Assembly (NCBI GenBank): GCA_010094045.1
Contig: ML986774.1
Coordinates: forward strand, 29,467-93,466
Direction: 5' to 3'
Source: Lojkania enalia
Taxonomy: Eukaryota; Ascomycota; Dothideomycetes; Pleosporales
Length of the DNA: 64,000 nt
How positions within the stretch are numbered: the stretch's first letter is position 1; every line of letters begins with the position of its first letter. Under the pieces are notes generated by a model, which saw only the letters and a program-made list of their open reading frames with translations, did not search any database and was not told where the DNA came from. A program made the translations under genes and the position numbers. Shown here one piece after another: positions 11,901 through 25,391 of this stretch.

Positions 11901-14900
11901 TAGGATTAGAGGCTAATTATAGCATATAAATAAGGAATTGGTAATATATGCTTTATAGGCTAGCCTGGGTTTTACTATTAGAGTATGATATATGTCTATT
12001 CTTAATATTAAACTTCTATCCCGCGCGTGACTTCTGCGTATCCTTAGCACCATTTGTATGTGAGGCGCCGTCGTCCTGCAAGATTGTGTATGTGTTGTTT
12101 GAGAATGTTCATCATTATCATGATCCGCTTCAATTCGTTTCCATTCGACACATGCAAAGAGCCTACATAAGATAACTCCTTTCTACAGAGATTGACATGC
12201 CTAGGCCTTTATGAACATGGAGACCATGATGGTAGACTTAACCTCTCTTCGCCTTGCGCAACCGCGACTACAAGCGACCTCACTCACCAGACTTTCTTCC
12301 CATTTTCCATATTCGTGAGCTAGGACGATAGGAAGTGATAAATGCGAACACAAATTTATACAAAGAACACCTGGCATGTCTCTGCACTCCTCCTTCCTGG
12401 GGCCTCCAACCCGCTATTGCGCAAAGACACCGCGGTGAGAAGATGAACGACTTAGATAGAAAACTCAACGAAGAGCCCATAGACTAAGGTCAGAACTGAG
12501 AATATAAATTATATGGAAGGAAACGGACCGTGAAGGTAAACCTATTCGATACTGTTATTCGCTAGATTACAAAGTCCCCCTGGGCCTTTGATGCTCACCA
12601 ATTGCTGGAAACACGTGGTTGCCCAAAGACAACAAAGCCCCGCAAGGATTCGACCAGTGCTCTATTGGTAGAACAAAAGACGTATAGATACATTAGGAAT
12701 ATCAAAAACGCACATGACTCCACATGTTCTTAATTACATACCCCCAATCTTCCCGCTCTCTGGCATATCATCCCATCCCTCGTACATTTCCAACATAGCG
12801 ACCCGTACTCACACAATCAAGTTTAGTAAACATATCATTCGGATGCAAACAGTATCACGCTTCCACCAGCCAAACCGACCCCCAAACCCTGCCCGAGCAT
12901 CGTGAAAGCCGTCTCGCAAACCCAAGCTCCGGATAATCGAGACGATCCATTTAACGATGTAGGAAGAACGCGACGAGCATAGAGGGACTAGCTAGATCCT
13001 GGCACTGGTGGTTACATTCCCATCCGTTCTCGGCGAGGAAGAGGATTGGCGTCATGTAGTTGAACGTACTGGATACGATATAAGAGTTTGGATATATATA
13101 TTGATATATAGATATATGGAGTATTTAACATGCCTGTGGGCTAGGCACGTACAAGCGTGATGTTTGAGTTAAGTATGCATGTATGCACATCTCTCCGTGC
13201 CATCCTGCGCGTACTTGTACAACTGAGAATGCGTATCCGTAAAACCTCACCTCGAATCGATAAGACGGATAACTACCACACTCAAACCCACAAGATAGTT
13301 AACTCCCCCCAGATTCCGGCCGCCGAGACAAAGACCCTCATCGCAGATTTCCATATGGGAAAAAAGCACTTCACAATAACTACCCCGTTATCGACATGTG
13401 CAGAGCAATGGCTTCACGGAGAAATGTAGCGACCGCCACCGTGCCGATGGTTAGACAGTTGATTATACTTGGTGGGTCACGTCTCTCGTGGGATCCTGAT
13501 ATTCTATACATACTCGACTCGTATATAGTCCGATTTCTAGGGATGCCCCGAGCGTTGGAGGAATGGTATGAATCTTAAGCAGCGATAAGCTCCGGCCTAG
13601 CTGCCACGTGATGTGAATGGGTATATATAAGTTTCCAAGACCATGAACGCTTGCACGGAGAAGAGCTTATATACAATATCACTGGGGATGGTCGGGAACT
13701 GTATGAACAGATGACTTAAATAAACCCTACACCCACTTCTAGGCGTCCGGCTGCTACGTGCTACCTATGCACCACCTTCGCTGTTTCGTCTTGCCGACTA
13801 TCATGCATCTTCTCGCATCCAGACGGGAACCAGAATCGAAAACCCGCTAAGTTTCGGTTTTGAAAATGGAATGTCCTGCTATCTCCACCTTCTGGATCTA
13901 AGGATGTGGTTGGGTTGCATTTTATACGAGCGTGTGCCCCTGGCGACGCGCTAGAAGAAAATTCCAGAAATGGCCGAGCGACTGCAGGGCCTATGTATGT
14001 GCCTGCATACATATCCACGAGGGAACGATAATGCAGCATCTGCTAGAGAAATTCTCGAGGGAAGGTGGGGGGAGCCAATGATCGACGTTGACGCGGTTTC
14101 CGAGCACGGTGGCACAGTACACCGACATGCGAAGTACGAATAATGCCCCCGACGGGAACATTTGGATGTTTCGGGAATGGTGGGAGTGTCTGTTTGAATC
14201 GAGAAGGTTAGTCGACCGATAGTGGCATGTTCCATGTTGGCGAGGTCTTGGGAGAACTGGGCCCTTTGCAAGCGGCACGCGCTTACAGTACCATGTTTCA
14301 GGCATTCCTGACGTTGCGACTAAGTTGTCGAAACCGGGGCGCCGGGTGTGGCGTGAGCGTCGGAGGAAACTCCGAATTATTATCTGGATACGACGAGTTG
14401 AATTGTTAGTTGGCGGCAGGAACGTCGGTTCCAGGGTTCGCTTTGACAAGAAGAATCAAGATGTTGATTCAACCTTTGTTGGTGGGAGAATGGAGCGAAT
14501 TGCCGGGATTACCTGACTCGTGGACAACATTACTCGGCGAAGGTTGGTTTTGCGCCTCGACTTCCATATTGAGATTACTCCTTCGGTCGAAGGCTTGATA
14601 TTAGTGGCCCGTGCCTGAATAAGCACCGAAGACTATGCTATCCTACTGTTCGCAAGATGCTAGCCAATTGTTTGATAAAAAAGAGTGAATGTATATTCAG
14701 TTGTATAGTTTGGTACTGCCGATTCAGGACGACGATAAGACTGCCCACGTTGATCGTTTGGATTGAATGACACGTGGTAGTTGAGGCCCAATGCCCAACT
14801 GGACCAGGATGAATGTCAAGAGCTCAGCATACGAGCCAACATGCAAGTCTTCAACATGGTCTATTAGTTAGGTAAGGCATTCTAGATGCTAGCAGGCCTA

Positions 14901-15249
14901 CCTGGGTTATGAATCGTCACGCTTAAGAAGCCAAGCAAAAATGGACAACAGAAGCGACTAAAGGCAGACTGAGAGGAATAATTGAGTTTAGTTAAGAAAG
15001 ATATTTATATATCGAACATAGCCCCACAAACTAGACATTGTGCTAGACAGGAAAAACCGAGGCGGTAGATTGAATTCTGGCTAAGCGTATCAAGGCAGCC
15101 GCAAAAAAGGAACATGGCAGGATCCGACACGCTGGTCTTTGAGAGAATATAGTCCTGGACTTCGCCATAAGGAGTTGGCCGTGGGACTTTCCATTCGGGA
15201 AAAGGCGCCTAGGAATTGAAGTCCGCACTGCGTCTAGGTGCGCGTCTAA
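8936..15249. other. gene desert, AT-rich part
   Basis: About 6.3 kb with no supportable gene. Base composition is low in GC through much of it, especially 10.0-12.2 kb (some 60-base rows near 11.7-11.9 kb are about one-third GC). There is a long T tract at 10069-10094 and an AT-repeat patch near 13090-13120. Two short minus-strand frames have protein-like composition (9481-9663, and 10232-10459, which runs into a GTAAGT donor at about 10300) and might be relic exons. No transposase, reverse transcriptase or terminal repeat was recognised. It may be decayed repeat DNA. Confidence 0.5.
10069..10094 (+). repeat. T26 homopolymer
   Basis: Uninterrupted run of 26 T within the gene desert. It may be the scar of a retroposed poly(A) tail (minus orientation) or simple slippage. 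No target-site duplication was recognised around it. Confidence 0.9.
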
Positions 15250-18200
15250 GATATTGAGAACGCCCTCTTAATCCGTGCCTAAGATGTACGTCAATTCTAG
15301 AGCCTGGGGATCTGCCGGCAGACTATGGACCGGCGGACCGTCCGCGGATTCTTGGGACTTGCAGCACGACGAAGAGCTGAAGAGTAGTGATCGCCGCTGC
15401 AATTTGGGAGAGCCTAAATGCGGTGAGGCTTGGGGTTGGTGGGGCACGGCGGTGGTGGGGCAGGGGCTGGGAAGCTACCGAATCAGGAATGACACTGGAG
15501 CAGGAGCGCAACGTACGCCGTGGGTTCCCCCCCTCTGACGCCTTGCGCTTACAAAAACCCGCACACTTTGACAGGACAGAAGCAAGGCCTGATGAACCTA
15601 ATGGTCATCCCTGTATCCCCGGCGCCCAGAAAAAGCACACGATGCGCCAATTACCTGGTTTCACAGGACCGGCCAGAGAGCAGCCTGCATCCTCGTAAAT
15701 GCTCTGGCATAACTACTGTAGGACCAAGATCTGCGTCGCACAGCAAATCACGGCCTTCGTTGGGTCGCCAGCCGGTGGTCTATTCTGCAAAAAAGAATGC
15801 TGACGCCATGCTGGCCTGTTCAGTCCAAAGAGGAATCCCAACCGTGTCCGCTCTATTCTGGTGGTGTGGTGCTAAATCATCTGTGACATTTACTCTTCGT
15901 AAAGTGTTCTCCGGTTTCCTCGAGATGATCTGCATATTGCACTGACGGCGAAGTCCGTTATAAGGCTGGGCTTAAATCAACGAAATCATTGTCCATATGG
16001 ATGAAAGGCTAATGCGAATGTTGGTCTTTGATGAGGTTCATATCGATGTCCGTCTGCATGCATGCGGTCATCCGGGCGTTTGCCTGAGGCGTGTCCTCGC
16101 ATTTCCAGGATCGGAAATTTGGAAAGTCTTGATTCGACTTCAGAACACGATGGCGGTGGACAGCGATAGGTCACAGTGCCGCCAGTAATGTCCTGGTCGC
16201 ATTTCCAACCACCCCAGCGTTGAAAGTAACGTTGTTGTGGCGTGGACCGGCTGGATGGAGGTTGGGAACGTGAGGTGCAAAGGGGATCTTGGATAATACC
16301 TTGGTAGTTGTGCTACATGGCGACTAGGCACGTGCCGAAACGTGGTGCTGGTGCTACTGCAGGAGTGACATGCTGGCATCGTAACGTGCTTCTCGTATTG
16401 ACACATATTTTTAATAAACTATCAGGGTCAAGATACCGTAATCGTCGGGGTGGCCAGGGATGCGATGGACATGCATGCTGGCACCGCTGGACGCCTTTCC
16501 AATACGAAACTCGCAAAAGGACGCCGTTCAAATATTGATATCCCACCGATGCGGCAGTGGGCGTGATTAGGGATGGCTGTTTGGGATGGGCAAGAATGGG
16601 GGTTTCTATGCAAGCCCTGCTCGGTGCTTCTCACTCTGCAGACTTGAGGATGCAAGCGCGAGAAAGTAGCGACTGATTGCTGGATCGGGAAGGTGCCAGT
16701 CGATCATGTTCGAGCTCTTGATGATAGGGAACTTTACGCAGGCGTATTTTTAGTATGGTAGACGGTGCTCGGTGTGTGGCTTTGTTCGGCCTGTCGCAGA
16801 GAGCGAAGTGGTCGACATCCCACACGGGGTGGCCCAATCAGGGAAGCACGGAGGATTCATTAATGCAAGTGGCTGCCAAACATTGCGACGCAGGACATGA
16901 TGTTTATATCCCTGACGCTTCGGATTATTGCCGCTGGCGAGCGATGTTCCAGTGTGCAAACCATCATGGCGGCCCGCGAGCCAAGCGCGGTGATGGCTGG
17001 CGCCAGGGATGCAGCCTCGCGCACACTGGAAGGGGAGCCTACTAGTTCAGATGTAGCCAACCCTATGCGATGGACAGAAATTACAGGAATTAGAATGTCC
17101 CTAGCGGAGGTGGGTACAGAGCAACGTCCTGAACCACTGTAATTCCGCTCTTATATTGGAACGAAAGCGAGATCCGGATCGATCGGTGGGCCACGTTTCA
17201 GATGTGGTCGTTATTTAGCCAAAATGCACGAATCCAGGGCCGCAGCAAGGTCACCTAGCCTCGGCTGGTCGCTACTGGAGCCTCATTTTTGGAAGTTAGA
17301 CGCTGAAGAAGGGGGGGTGTCAACGCCGGTAACCTGGAACCTTTGGCACCAGTACCGAGTCATCATGACCGCTTTAGAGGAACTAAGGACGACTGGACAG
17401 CAGGGGGAGGACATGGGCGATGGAGCAGGGCCATCGCCCGTTGCGATGACATGGCGCTCTCTCCCTCCGGCCTCTGATGGGATAGCATTGGTGGTATTGG
17501 TGGCATTGGTGGTAATCACTGGATGGAGAGATGGCGCGGGATATCTTGGCCCGATTTTGCTGTTGGGAGGCATGATTCAAAAAGAAAAGAGCGCGAGACC
17601 ACAGATAGCAGGCCACTAGAGGGCGACGGCAATGCTATCTATCGGCGGCCACCCGCGTGCCCGAGTGGATGCTATCCGGACTGCAGTTGATGTCATGGCC
17701 GCCATGCGCTTCGCCTTGTCATCACTCGCTCGCCCCCGCGAGGTCGAGCAGCGGCCGTGGGTGTGTCTAATGGTGGTGGTACGAGCGATGATGCGGTGCT
17801 CGTAGATATGGCATTATTCCCCAGGTGGAGAATGCGATCGTGTGCACGCCCACGTGCGATTCGCTCTCGTGGGTGGTCGGGAGTGCGACTGCGAACGTCA
17901 TGCACGTGCGACCTCCTTAGCCACTGCGCTGGGACGCTGATGCAGTTGGCTTCCATGCGTTATTAACCATTAACAGCCAACTGACATGTGCCTATCCCAT
18001 CCGCACACCCTCATCCCCGTCACCTACATACATACTCTATATACAGCGCGTGCTCGCCATCCAGCCAATTGCAGCGCCCCTTCGCCTACTGCTGTGCGAC
18101 CAGCCTCACATACCCGCGTGCATCTTGGATAGGACTGGTTCACACTTCCTCGTGCACAGCCATGATGCTCAAATGAAGGCTTCTGTCCAAGGGGCCAGTG

Positions 18201-19818
18201 TAGCGAGATGAATGAGTGTGGAGAAGGGCCTGGCGGTGGCAGCCATCTGTTGCAGGATGGCCGCTGGCGCGCTTCTCCCCACCAGTCAGCCAGCATTATC
18301 CATCCAGATATCCTTGTGGCGTCGGCCCCGATATGGTTTCTTTGATGACACAACACACTAAACAACCCCCTCGTGGGTGCTATGCGCGCTTCCTGCTCGC
18401 AATGGAACGCTGACCACTCATAGCAACAGCAAAAAGTTGGTAGTAATGGAAGCGGTTCGTGCCTTTGAACTGATTTTCCACTATGCAAGCCCAGCGTATC
18501 AGCCATTAGCACTGTTAATCCAGCATGAAATGCCACCATCCACGTTGCTCTCCCAGCGTCCCAGCAATTCAAATTTCTCCAACGCCGCCGTGTGCCGTCG
18601 CCAGTTCCCCTGCCGCAGCAACGCTCCCCCGTCGTCGTTCTCACGCACAGAGCACAAAGCCAATCTAAATTAACCACTGCACACTCGGCCCCAACTGCCA
18701 CCTGCAGCGTGCTTTCGCTCGCTCGCGAGCCCCTTATATACATACAAATGACGGCCTCGGGAACGAGACGCGTTGGGGCCTAGGGGTTATGGAACGAAGC
18801 TTCAAAGAAGCACCCGCGCGCGCACCAGCTCTCTCGACCAGCCTCTGACGCTACGGCGCGCCGGCCTTGAGCCTGTTAGCGCTCCAGTATGTCAACTGGT
18901 GACAGCCAGGCCAAGCACCGACAGTGGGAGCAACCATGAGCCCTCGGAGGTGGATGGGAGTGCTTGTGCACGGTGCCGGGGTGCGTGCGTGCTCTCATCC
19001 ATCCCGCACATCAGTTGGCACCAGCGGCACCGCCAACGGACAGGGGTTCATCAAACCTCCTTCCAGGCCAGTGCAAGATCGCCCTGTTGAAGCCAAGCCA
19101 CCAGGGTGCACCAACGCGAGTGACCATTGCGGTCGTAGCGTATGGTGGTGTCCTTCGCCACTTTTAATCACTAGACACTCAGCCATACAGAGATTTTGTA
19201 GAATTCCCTTTTTCAGTCTCTGATTCTTTTCGTTCCTCCGCGGTTTTTTGCTTTTGGCTCCCTTCATTTTTAATATTGTGAATGTGCCATAGCCATCATT
19301 CTAGCGTGGTGGGAGCGGCGACCGTAGATAGGCTCTAAGTCTTGCCCACCAATCCTCAAACCTTTTTTTTTTTTTTTTTTAGCACCATTGTCCTCAACCA
19401 TTACTCCATTGGGCACTTTGCCGTTCTCTGGGCCCCAGCTGTCGGAATCACGCCTACGGAATTGATTACGCCTAAAATCCCATGGCCTGGTTGATCGCCC
19501 GCAACCGTCCCCGCCTGCAACTCCCGACTACCCTCCAGATCTAGTGCGGGCCCCAACGTTTAGGAAGGCTCTTGCGCCTAACAGCCCAGGTACGTCTGCA
19601 GCTACTTTCTGAAATACTTTTGTGTAACCCTTCGTAACCACCATGTTCCGGCTCTGATTTCCCCAGATAACTCGATGCGCTAGAGGGCGTTGTGTCTGCT
19701 TTTCGAGAAGTGCGACGCCATAGCGCCTCCTATGGCTATAGGAGTGGATCGCCGTGTTGAAAAAGCTTCTTCTAGACTGAATCACGCGTTGCTTTTGCGC
19801 ACGGTTGAAAGCAACGCA
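15250..19818. other. gene desert, GC-rich part
   Basis: About 4.5 kb, visibly richer in G and C than the preceding stretch (one row at 17401-17460 is two-thirds GC). Several long frames lie on both strands, the longest 239 codons on the minus strand at 18024-18743. Their translations are rich in Cys, Trp and Arg and lack any recognisable domain, as expected from GC-rich non-coding DNA. A 9-bp triplicate of the form ATTGGTGGT lies at about 17488-17515, and T18 at 19363-19380. The last part should contain the promoter of the Zn2Cys6 gene. Confidence 0.5.
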
Positions 19819-21251
19819 ATGTCCTATAATCCTTTGGCGCAAGTACCTGGAGTCAGCTTGCCCTTGACAGACATTTCTTCCATTCACAGCTCTGCAAACA
19901 GCGACCACGACCCCACCAACCCTAGGCAAGGAGTGTTACCTTCACTTCACCAGCATCAGCAAACCAGCAAGAAGAGGCGGTCTTCAAAGGGCAAAGTCCC
20001 TCCTGAAATTCGGCGGTCATCTTCAACACCACATATGCGGAATCTCGCCGTTGCAAGCTCCGGAGAACTGTCTCCGACAGCTGATAAACGAAGGAATAAG
20101 TTAGGATACCATCGGACCTCTGTCGCGTGTGGTAAGCACGACATCTGGGCCTTCGTCGTTAGATACATGTCACTAACTTGATTCACTTCAGGGCACTGCC
20201 GAAGAAGGAAAATTAGATGTCTTGTCGCTCAAGACGATTCCCAAGGTCGCTGCGCAAATTGCATTCGATTGAAGAAAGAATGCAACTTCTACCCGGTTGA
20301 GCAGAACCCCGAGAACCAGCGTTCTCAGACGAATGCTGCGAAAGAGGCTGGGTCCGCTGCACCGGCATCCTCAACCACATCTTCACCCCGCCACCCTCCC
20401 TCGGCTTCTGGTGAGAAGGCCGAAGAATTCCGTTCGCCATACGCCGGAGCACCTCCTAGCGCGACAGCATCTAGGTTCGGTGTACAGAGTGGTCCAGATG
20501 TGGAGTCTAAGCCCGCCGCACACTCCAATTCAAGTAAGGGTGCGCGTTTTGTCACAACAAAAGTTGTTGCTAATTGATCCCAGCATCCATACCGCGTCCC
20601 CCGTACGCTTACCCTCATGCAATAGAGACGCAGTGGCCTACCACTGGTTTTCTACCATCATCTTCCGTAGGAGAAAGTTCCCCGTCTTCTTCGGGTTATT
20701 GGCGGCCGTCTCCGTCTGCGGCGACTTCGAACTATGGTAGCGAGTCCAATTTCTCTGGTGGTCAGACTCCGACAACAATGAGCACAGCTTCAAATATGTC
20801 TTACGGTGGACACCATGATACCCACGGATGGGGACATCCGAATATGCAACCGCCGGCACGATCAATGTCATATGGTAACATCGAGGGTTTACCCCAGAAT
20901 TACTCAAACCAGGGCCTCGGCATTCAACAGGACTTTCCGCGCCGTCCATCCCCTTACGGCTACCCCCCTACGATTGACACTCACCCTTCAACTATACAAT
21001 GTACTACTCTCGGAGATGCTACATCAGCGCCGCTTTCTGCGCCAATCCTACCAAACCAACAATACCCTTACTCGCAAAACTGGAATCCGTACGGAGGGGT
21101 ACAGAATCCGCCCCACGAGATGCCCGTGCCCAGCCGCTCAATGAGTGTACAGTGGTATGCTGAGCCCACCTTAGACCAGGTTCAGGAAGAAGGGATACCG
21201 CCAATGGCGTACAATCATCATCCAATGCAACAGTACTACTCTGAAGCTTGA
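19819..21251 (+). CDS. Zn(II)2Cys6 transcription factor
   Basis: Exons 19819-20131, 20192-20533 and 20584-21251 join in phase to 440 aa. The zinc cluster is exact: C104-x2-C107-x6-C114-x10-C125-x2-C128-x6-C135, with the basic run RRRKIR that contacts CGG half-sites in this family. Intron 1 splits the cluster between C104 and C107, confirming the splice. The first 95 residues are Ser/Lys-rich with a basic patch (KKRRSSKGK), probably disordered. After the cluster the protein is Ser/Pro/Tyr/Gln-rich with no fungal-specific regulatory (MHR) domain, so it is short for the family. An in-frame upstream start at 19690 would add 43 residues. No adjacent gene cluster hints at its targets: the nearest genes are about 7 to 11 kb away. 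Confidence 0.88.
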
Positions 21252-24200
21252 GATTATAGAAAAGGATTTTCCTTCGCATTTTCGTGGAACTCATTCCATT
21301 AAAATTTCTCGGAGTTTATAGAACGCTTTGGCAAATATTCCATTTCTGCAGCGTTCGCATAGGGGATCTGGTCCACGGTTGATTTTCACGGCGCTTAAAC
21401 TACGATGGAAGTAAGGTACAGGATTGAATGGGAGATGGCGTCACGGAATACGAAAAGTACTCGGGCCAGGATGCTTGAGTGATCACTTCTTGATACCGGT
21501 TGCGGCAACCCTGCAACACTTTTAAATTCCTGCTCGAAAGTAGCGTCTTTCGACGCATACTTTGCCGAGGTCGGATATATCCGCTAGCTTTCCCGTCTCA
21601 GGATCTTTGTTGTCTATCGGATGTCTTGACCTTTTTTCCGGATCGCGCGAGATAACCTGGTGACACGTATGGAATTCATACGTACGAGTAGCAAATGGTT
21701 CTTCAAGACGACCTTGAAGAAATGGGCAAGAATTAGGTTTCACGGCACATTTGTAAGATACTATGCAAATTTAGTCGTAGTTAATTATCAAATCAGCATT
21801 CTTGCAAGACAATCCAAGCCTCTGCGCTGATCCACAGTGCTTTATCTTGGCTGTAGTTTCCCCACACTCGTGACTTAACAATCTGATACTTGTACTGTTT
21901 CCTTGTATACTTGCACCAATGGCTAACTCCAGATCACCTCTAACTTTAGAAATCACGATACGACGGTCGAACCTTATTCAGCCTCGAGATTTCAGGACCC
22001 CCTGGCTAGAATACAGTTTCTCTACGCCGCGTACCACGCTACGCCGTAGTTTAGCGATTTTTGGGCATCAACGAAAAAAAGTCGACCATGCGATCATACG
22101 TCTCCCCTAACCTTCCCTCTCGGACCACGGGGGTTTTTCCGAAATCCAGCTAGCCGCATATGCCAACGCTGGCAGACTCCTACTTCCATCGATCATGTAA
22201 TCTATCGTACATGCATGCACAACTATGCACCACCCTGCAACGAAAAACGCACCGAAGCCTACAACGAAAGGTCCTGCATACGAAGAAGCACCTGCAGAGG
22301 GCTGCGCTATCTTCGCGTGTCTACCCCGGCCAGGAAACAGGTAAATACACTCAGAAACGACCGGCGCTCAGGGTCCTCTCCTCTACTCTCCAGTAGCTCT
22401 AACGTAAGAAATTCAATACATAACAAAGCTTCGCACGCCTAACTATTTGCCTCACCACTCATAGATTTTTTTTTTTTTTTTTTCCGTAAGGGCATTTTGG
22501 AAGGAACTGTCTGCAACAACTACGCCAAGTCTATTCTGCGGGGTAAAGAGCTAGTACTGTAAGCTCCTCCGGCTCGCCTTCTACACGAAGCTAAGGGGGA
22601 ATTATGTGGCCGGGAGCGGGTCTCTGAGGAGCCATCGCACCGTATGACACAGTTCTGTTTTGGACTGGGACAGACCAGTTAGGCCCGCGGGCGGATGTTG
22701 ATCGTTAGCGCGCTGCGTGTGTAAGTAGAATGAATGCCTCGGTAAGTGATTCCGAGGGAGTTTAGGGCCGTATTACTTCGTGGCATCACGTTCGTTCGAC
22801 TTTTTTTTGTGGGCCTTCGTCATCATCAAAGTTTCCATCGGAGCCGAGAGGCGTACGGCAAGCTTTCGGAAGTGAGATACGATCCAGTTGCTAGTTGCTG
22901 GATTGTGGATGCTGGGAAAAAGGACTGGAGAGGAATATAGGCCGAGTGGAGATACTCAAGCGCTGGGCATCCTGCAATCTACGCTGATATAGTTTGCGTT
23001 GTTGCGTGCTACAGACGCCGACGTAGTACAAACGCGATGAGAGCCATGTTTCAAGGCTGGACGGCTTAGAAGGGCCGAAGGGTTTTGCAGAAACCCAAAG
23101 GAGCGGAGAGGAGAAGAGAGGAGAGGCTTGGCGGGCCTTGATTATTCTAGTCACGTGATAAATAGGGATCGTACGATGGACACGGGAATGCTCGCATTTC
23201 ACGCCTGCATAGACGTCCAGAACGTCCGGGATGTTCTCAAGAAACATCAAGGTCTTTCGGCCAGCGTTCCACCATTATCACACCGGCTATTCTCTTTGTC
23301 GCTTTTCTATCTCATGGGCTCGTTGTCTATTTTAGTCTCTCCTACTCACGCGTCATAGCCTATTCGCAACAGCATATCGATTATTTTGCTAGTAGTTCAG
23401 AGATTCTAGATTCTTCGACATACAGCATCGACGTCGCGCTACTTGACCAGTGCGTACCATCCCGACGGGAGCGCACGCCAAATTGTGCAGCACCTAATAC
23501 CCTCCCCAGGTAAACCAAGCACAAAGCTGCTCAACACAGGACATCCGGGTACCAACACCGACGACTGCAAGATTTCGGATGCTGTCCCGGATTCCCAGTG
23601 TCTGCTGATTAGTTTAACCCACATACTAGTCCTTTCCCTTTTCACACCTTTGCGTTTGTATTTTGCGTCCCGGGAAATCTGGATATACATATCAAGTGGT
23701 AATAACTCCCAGGATCGAAATCTCACATTGACATGAGGAAAGCTATCTCTATGCGTTGAGCTACTTGTCAACGGTTTTCCTAGGCTACGCTCCCGACATA
23801 CGACAACTCTAAATCTAGCCCATCTAACTACCTTTAGACTTAATATTCAAGGCACTTTCAGCCGGCCCCGCAATCCTGCGCATGCGATGAAGAATGTGAG
23901 GGAACAAATAGCAAAATATAATGAAAAAGTGTTAGTTACATTGTCGGAATATACCGGCATTGCAATCGAAATACATAAATCCTTTCTCTATGTATCCGTA
24001 CCAGAAGTATTTAGTCCCAGAATCACGGGATATAGTTGGCGGATACCATTAGAATTCCCGACACGCATTTCTTTCCCAATATCTTCGATCCAGGTTTTCT
24101 TCTTGACCATGTTTTACATTTCATCCTCAGTAATCACTTACTTTCGTAATCGTACAAGGTTGCCCTCCGTCTTGTTGCGCACCGGCCGTGTCCAGGTACG

Positions 24201-25391
24201 TCTCAGCTCTATATACCATCTATCTAAGAAGTGATCGAAAGGCCCAGATGCAGCTCTACCGCATAGACGTGAAAGTGAGGATGTTTGCTCTACAGTGAGG
24301 GTGGCTGAAGTTGGCTATTCGCTACATCCAATTGCCGTTCACCACACTTGCCAGCTCGGCGACAGCGCCGTACTGGAGACAAACCACCTTACCGATGCGC
24401 TAGCTAGCAAGACTATCTCTGCAAGTGTCGCGCCTGGCATCTTTGAAAAAAGTATAAGAGGTGGAGTTGTCACACGGAGCCCCTGACGTTTTGTGTGACA
24501 TAACCATTTATATCATCCATATCCTCCACACAGTGTTCCTCCCCCTTTGGTTTTGGCGATCAAATAGACTCGTTCTGTACCGCGCTCCTATGCTTATTGA
24601 TCTAGATCAGGGTTCCCTCAGGATATCTGCCCGTATAGAGCTTCTTCGACAGTTTTCATAATGCTTCTGTGCGGCCATGAGACCGCTTCCACATAGGACA
24701 GCGCATGTGCCCCGTGTGGATACCACTATTCCAGAGCGAGCCTGAAAGAATCTAGCCCGAAGACCCTAACCCCTGTCATCAGGCTGCTAAATTATCTCTG
24801 CGATGATATATCACTTTTTTACCTTCTATGAATCCTGTCCAGATTCCGGATAACTGCCATCCCGATGCAAAATATGTGTGAATCACTGATTAAACAAATG
24901 TGAGCAGCCGAGCTCTTGCCGCGTTATTTGGTCAAAAGTGAGGGCGCGGACATGACAGCGGTAAGCTACCTGGTCGATGATTGGCATTAGATTGACCGCT
25001 ATTTTATGACGAGGGATTGGATTAGTTGGGGATACAGGTTTCGCAGTTCTTGTATAACTTTCACTCGCTCAGCGATGTTGATATCGCCATTTTGAGGAGT
25101 GGAGGTGTAGGAGTGGAGGCACTTGCTCGAGTTTAAAGTAGCTATGACCCTCGCTCTCCGGCTTGTGTCAATGGGAAGATTTCACGGGTGCGTCTTTATG
25201 TGAGATCGAGATTCCTTTCCTGTTTCTCTCTTGCTTAGGCCTTGATCCGCATTTCTACCTGCATCCCATAGCCCTCTCAGTGTCGATTAAAGGCTTAACC
25301 TTCTCTAGGGTTCTTCGACCGTTACACCATATTTTTCATCGTTGAATCTTCTAGGTTCTCCACCGTTCCCCATTGATCCCCAGCGCAGAAG
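21252..25391. other. gene-poor intergenic region
   Basis: About 4.1 kb between the Zn2Cys6 gene and the coiled-coil pseudogene. It contains T18 at 22466-22483. Frames up to 119 codons occur on both strands but none shows domain, signal or splice evidence. The best-looking is 115 codons at 23887-24234 (plus), hydrophobic in the middle, unrecognised. Nothing else supportable. Confidence 0.45.

Noticed and set aside
12645..12680. tRNA-like strings (GGATTCGACC followed by TGCTCTATTGGTAGAAC)
   Set aside because: They resemble T-arm and D-arm pieces, but an anticodon arm and acceptor stem cannot be formed and the spacing is wrong. At most a relic of a tRNA-derived repeat.
18024..18743. 239-codon open frame on the minus strand
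   Set aside because: Cys/Trp/Arg-rich translation without domain, signal or splice support, in GC-rich DNA where long frames arise by chance on both strands.
19528..19929. 133-codon minus-strand frame overlapping the Zn2Cys6 gene start
   Set aside because: Antisense to the supported N-terminus of the transcription factor and without recognisable features.
23887..24234. 115-codon frame with a hydrophobic middle
   Set aside because: No family, no signal peptide and no splice partners; isolated in gene-poor DNA.
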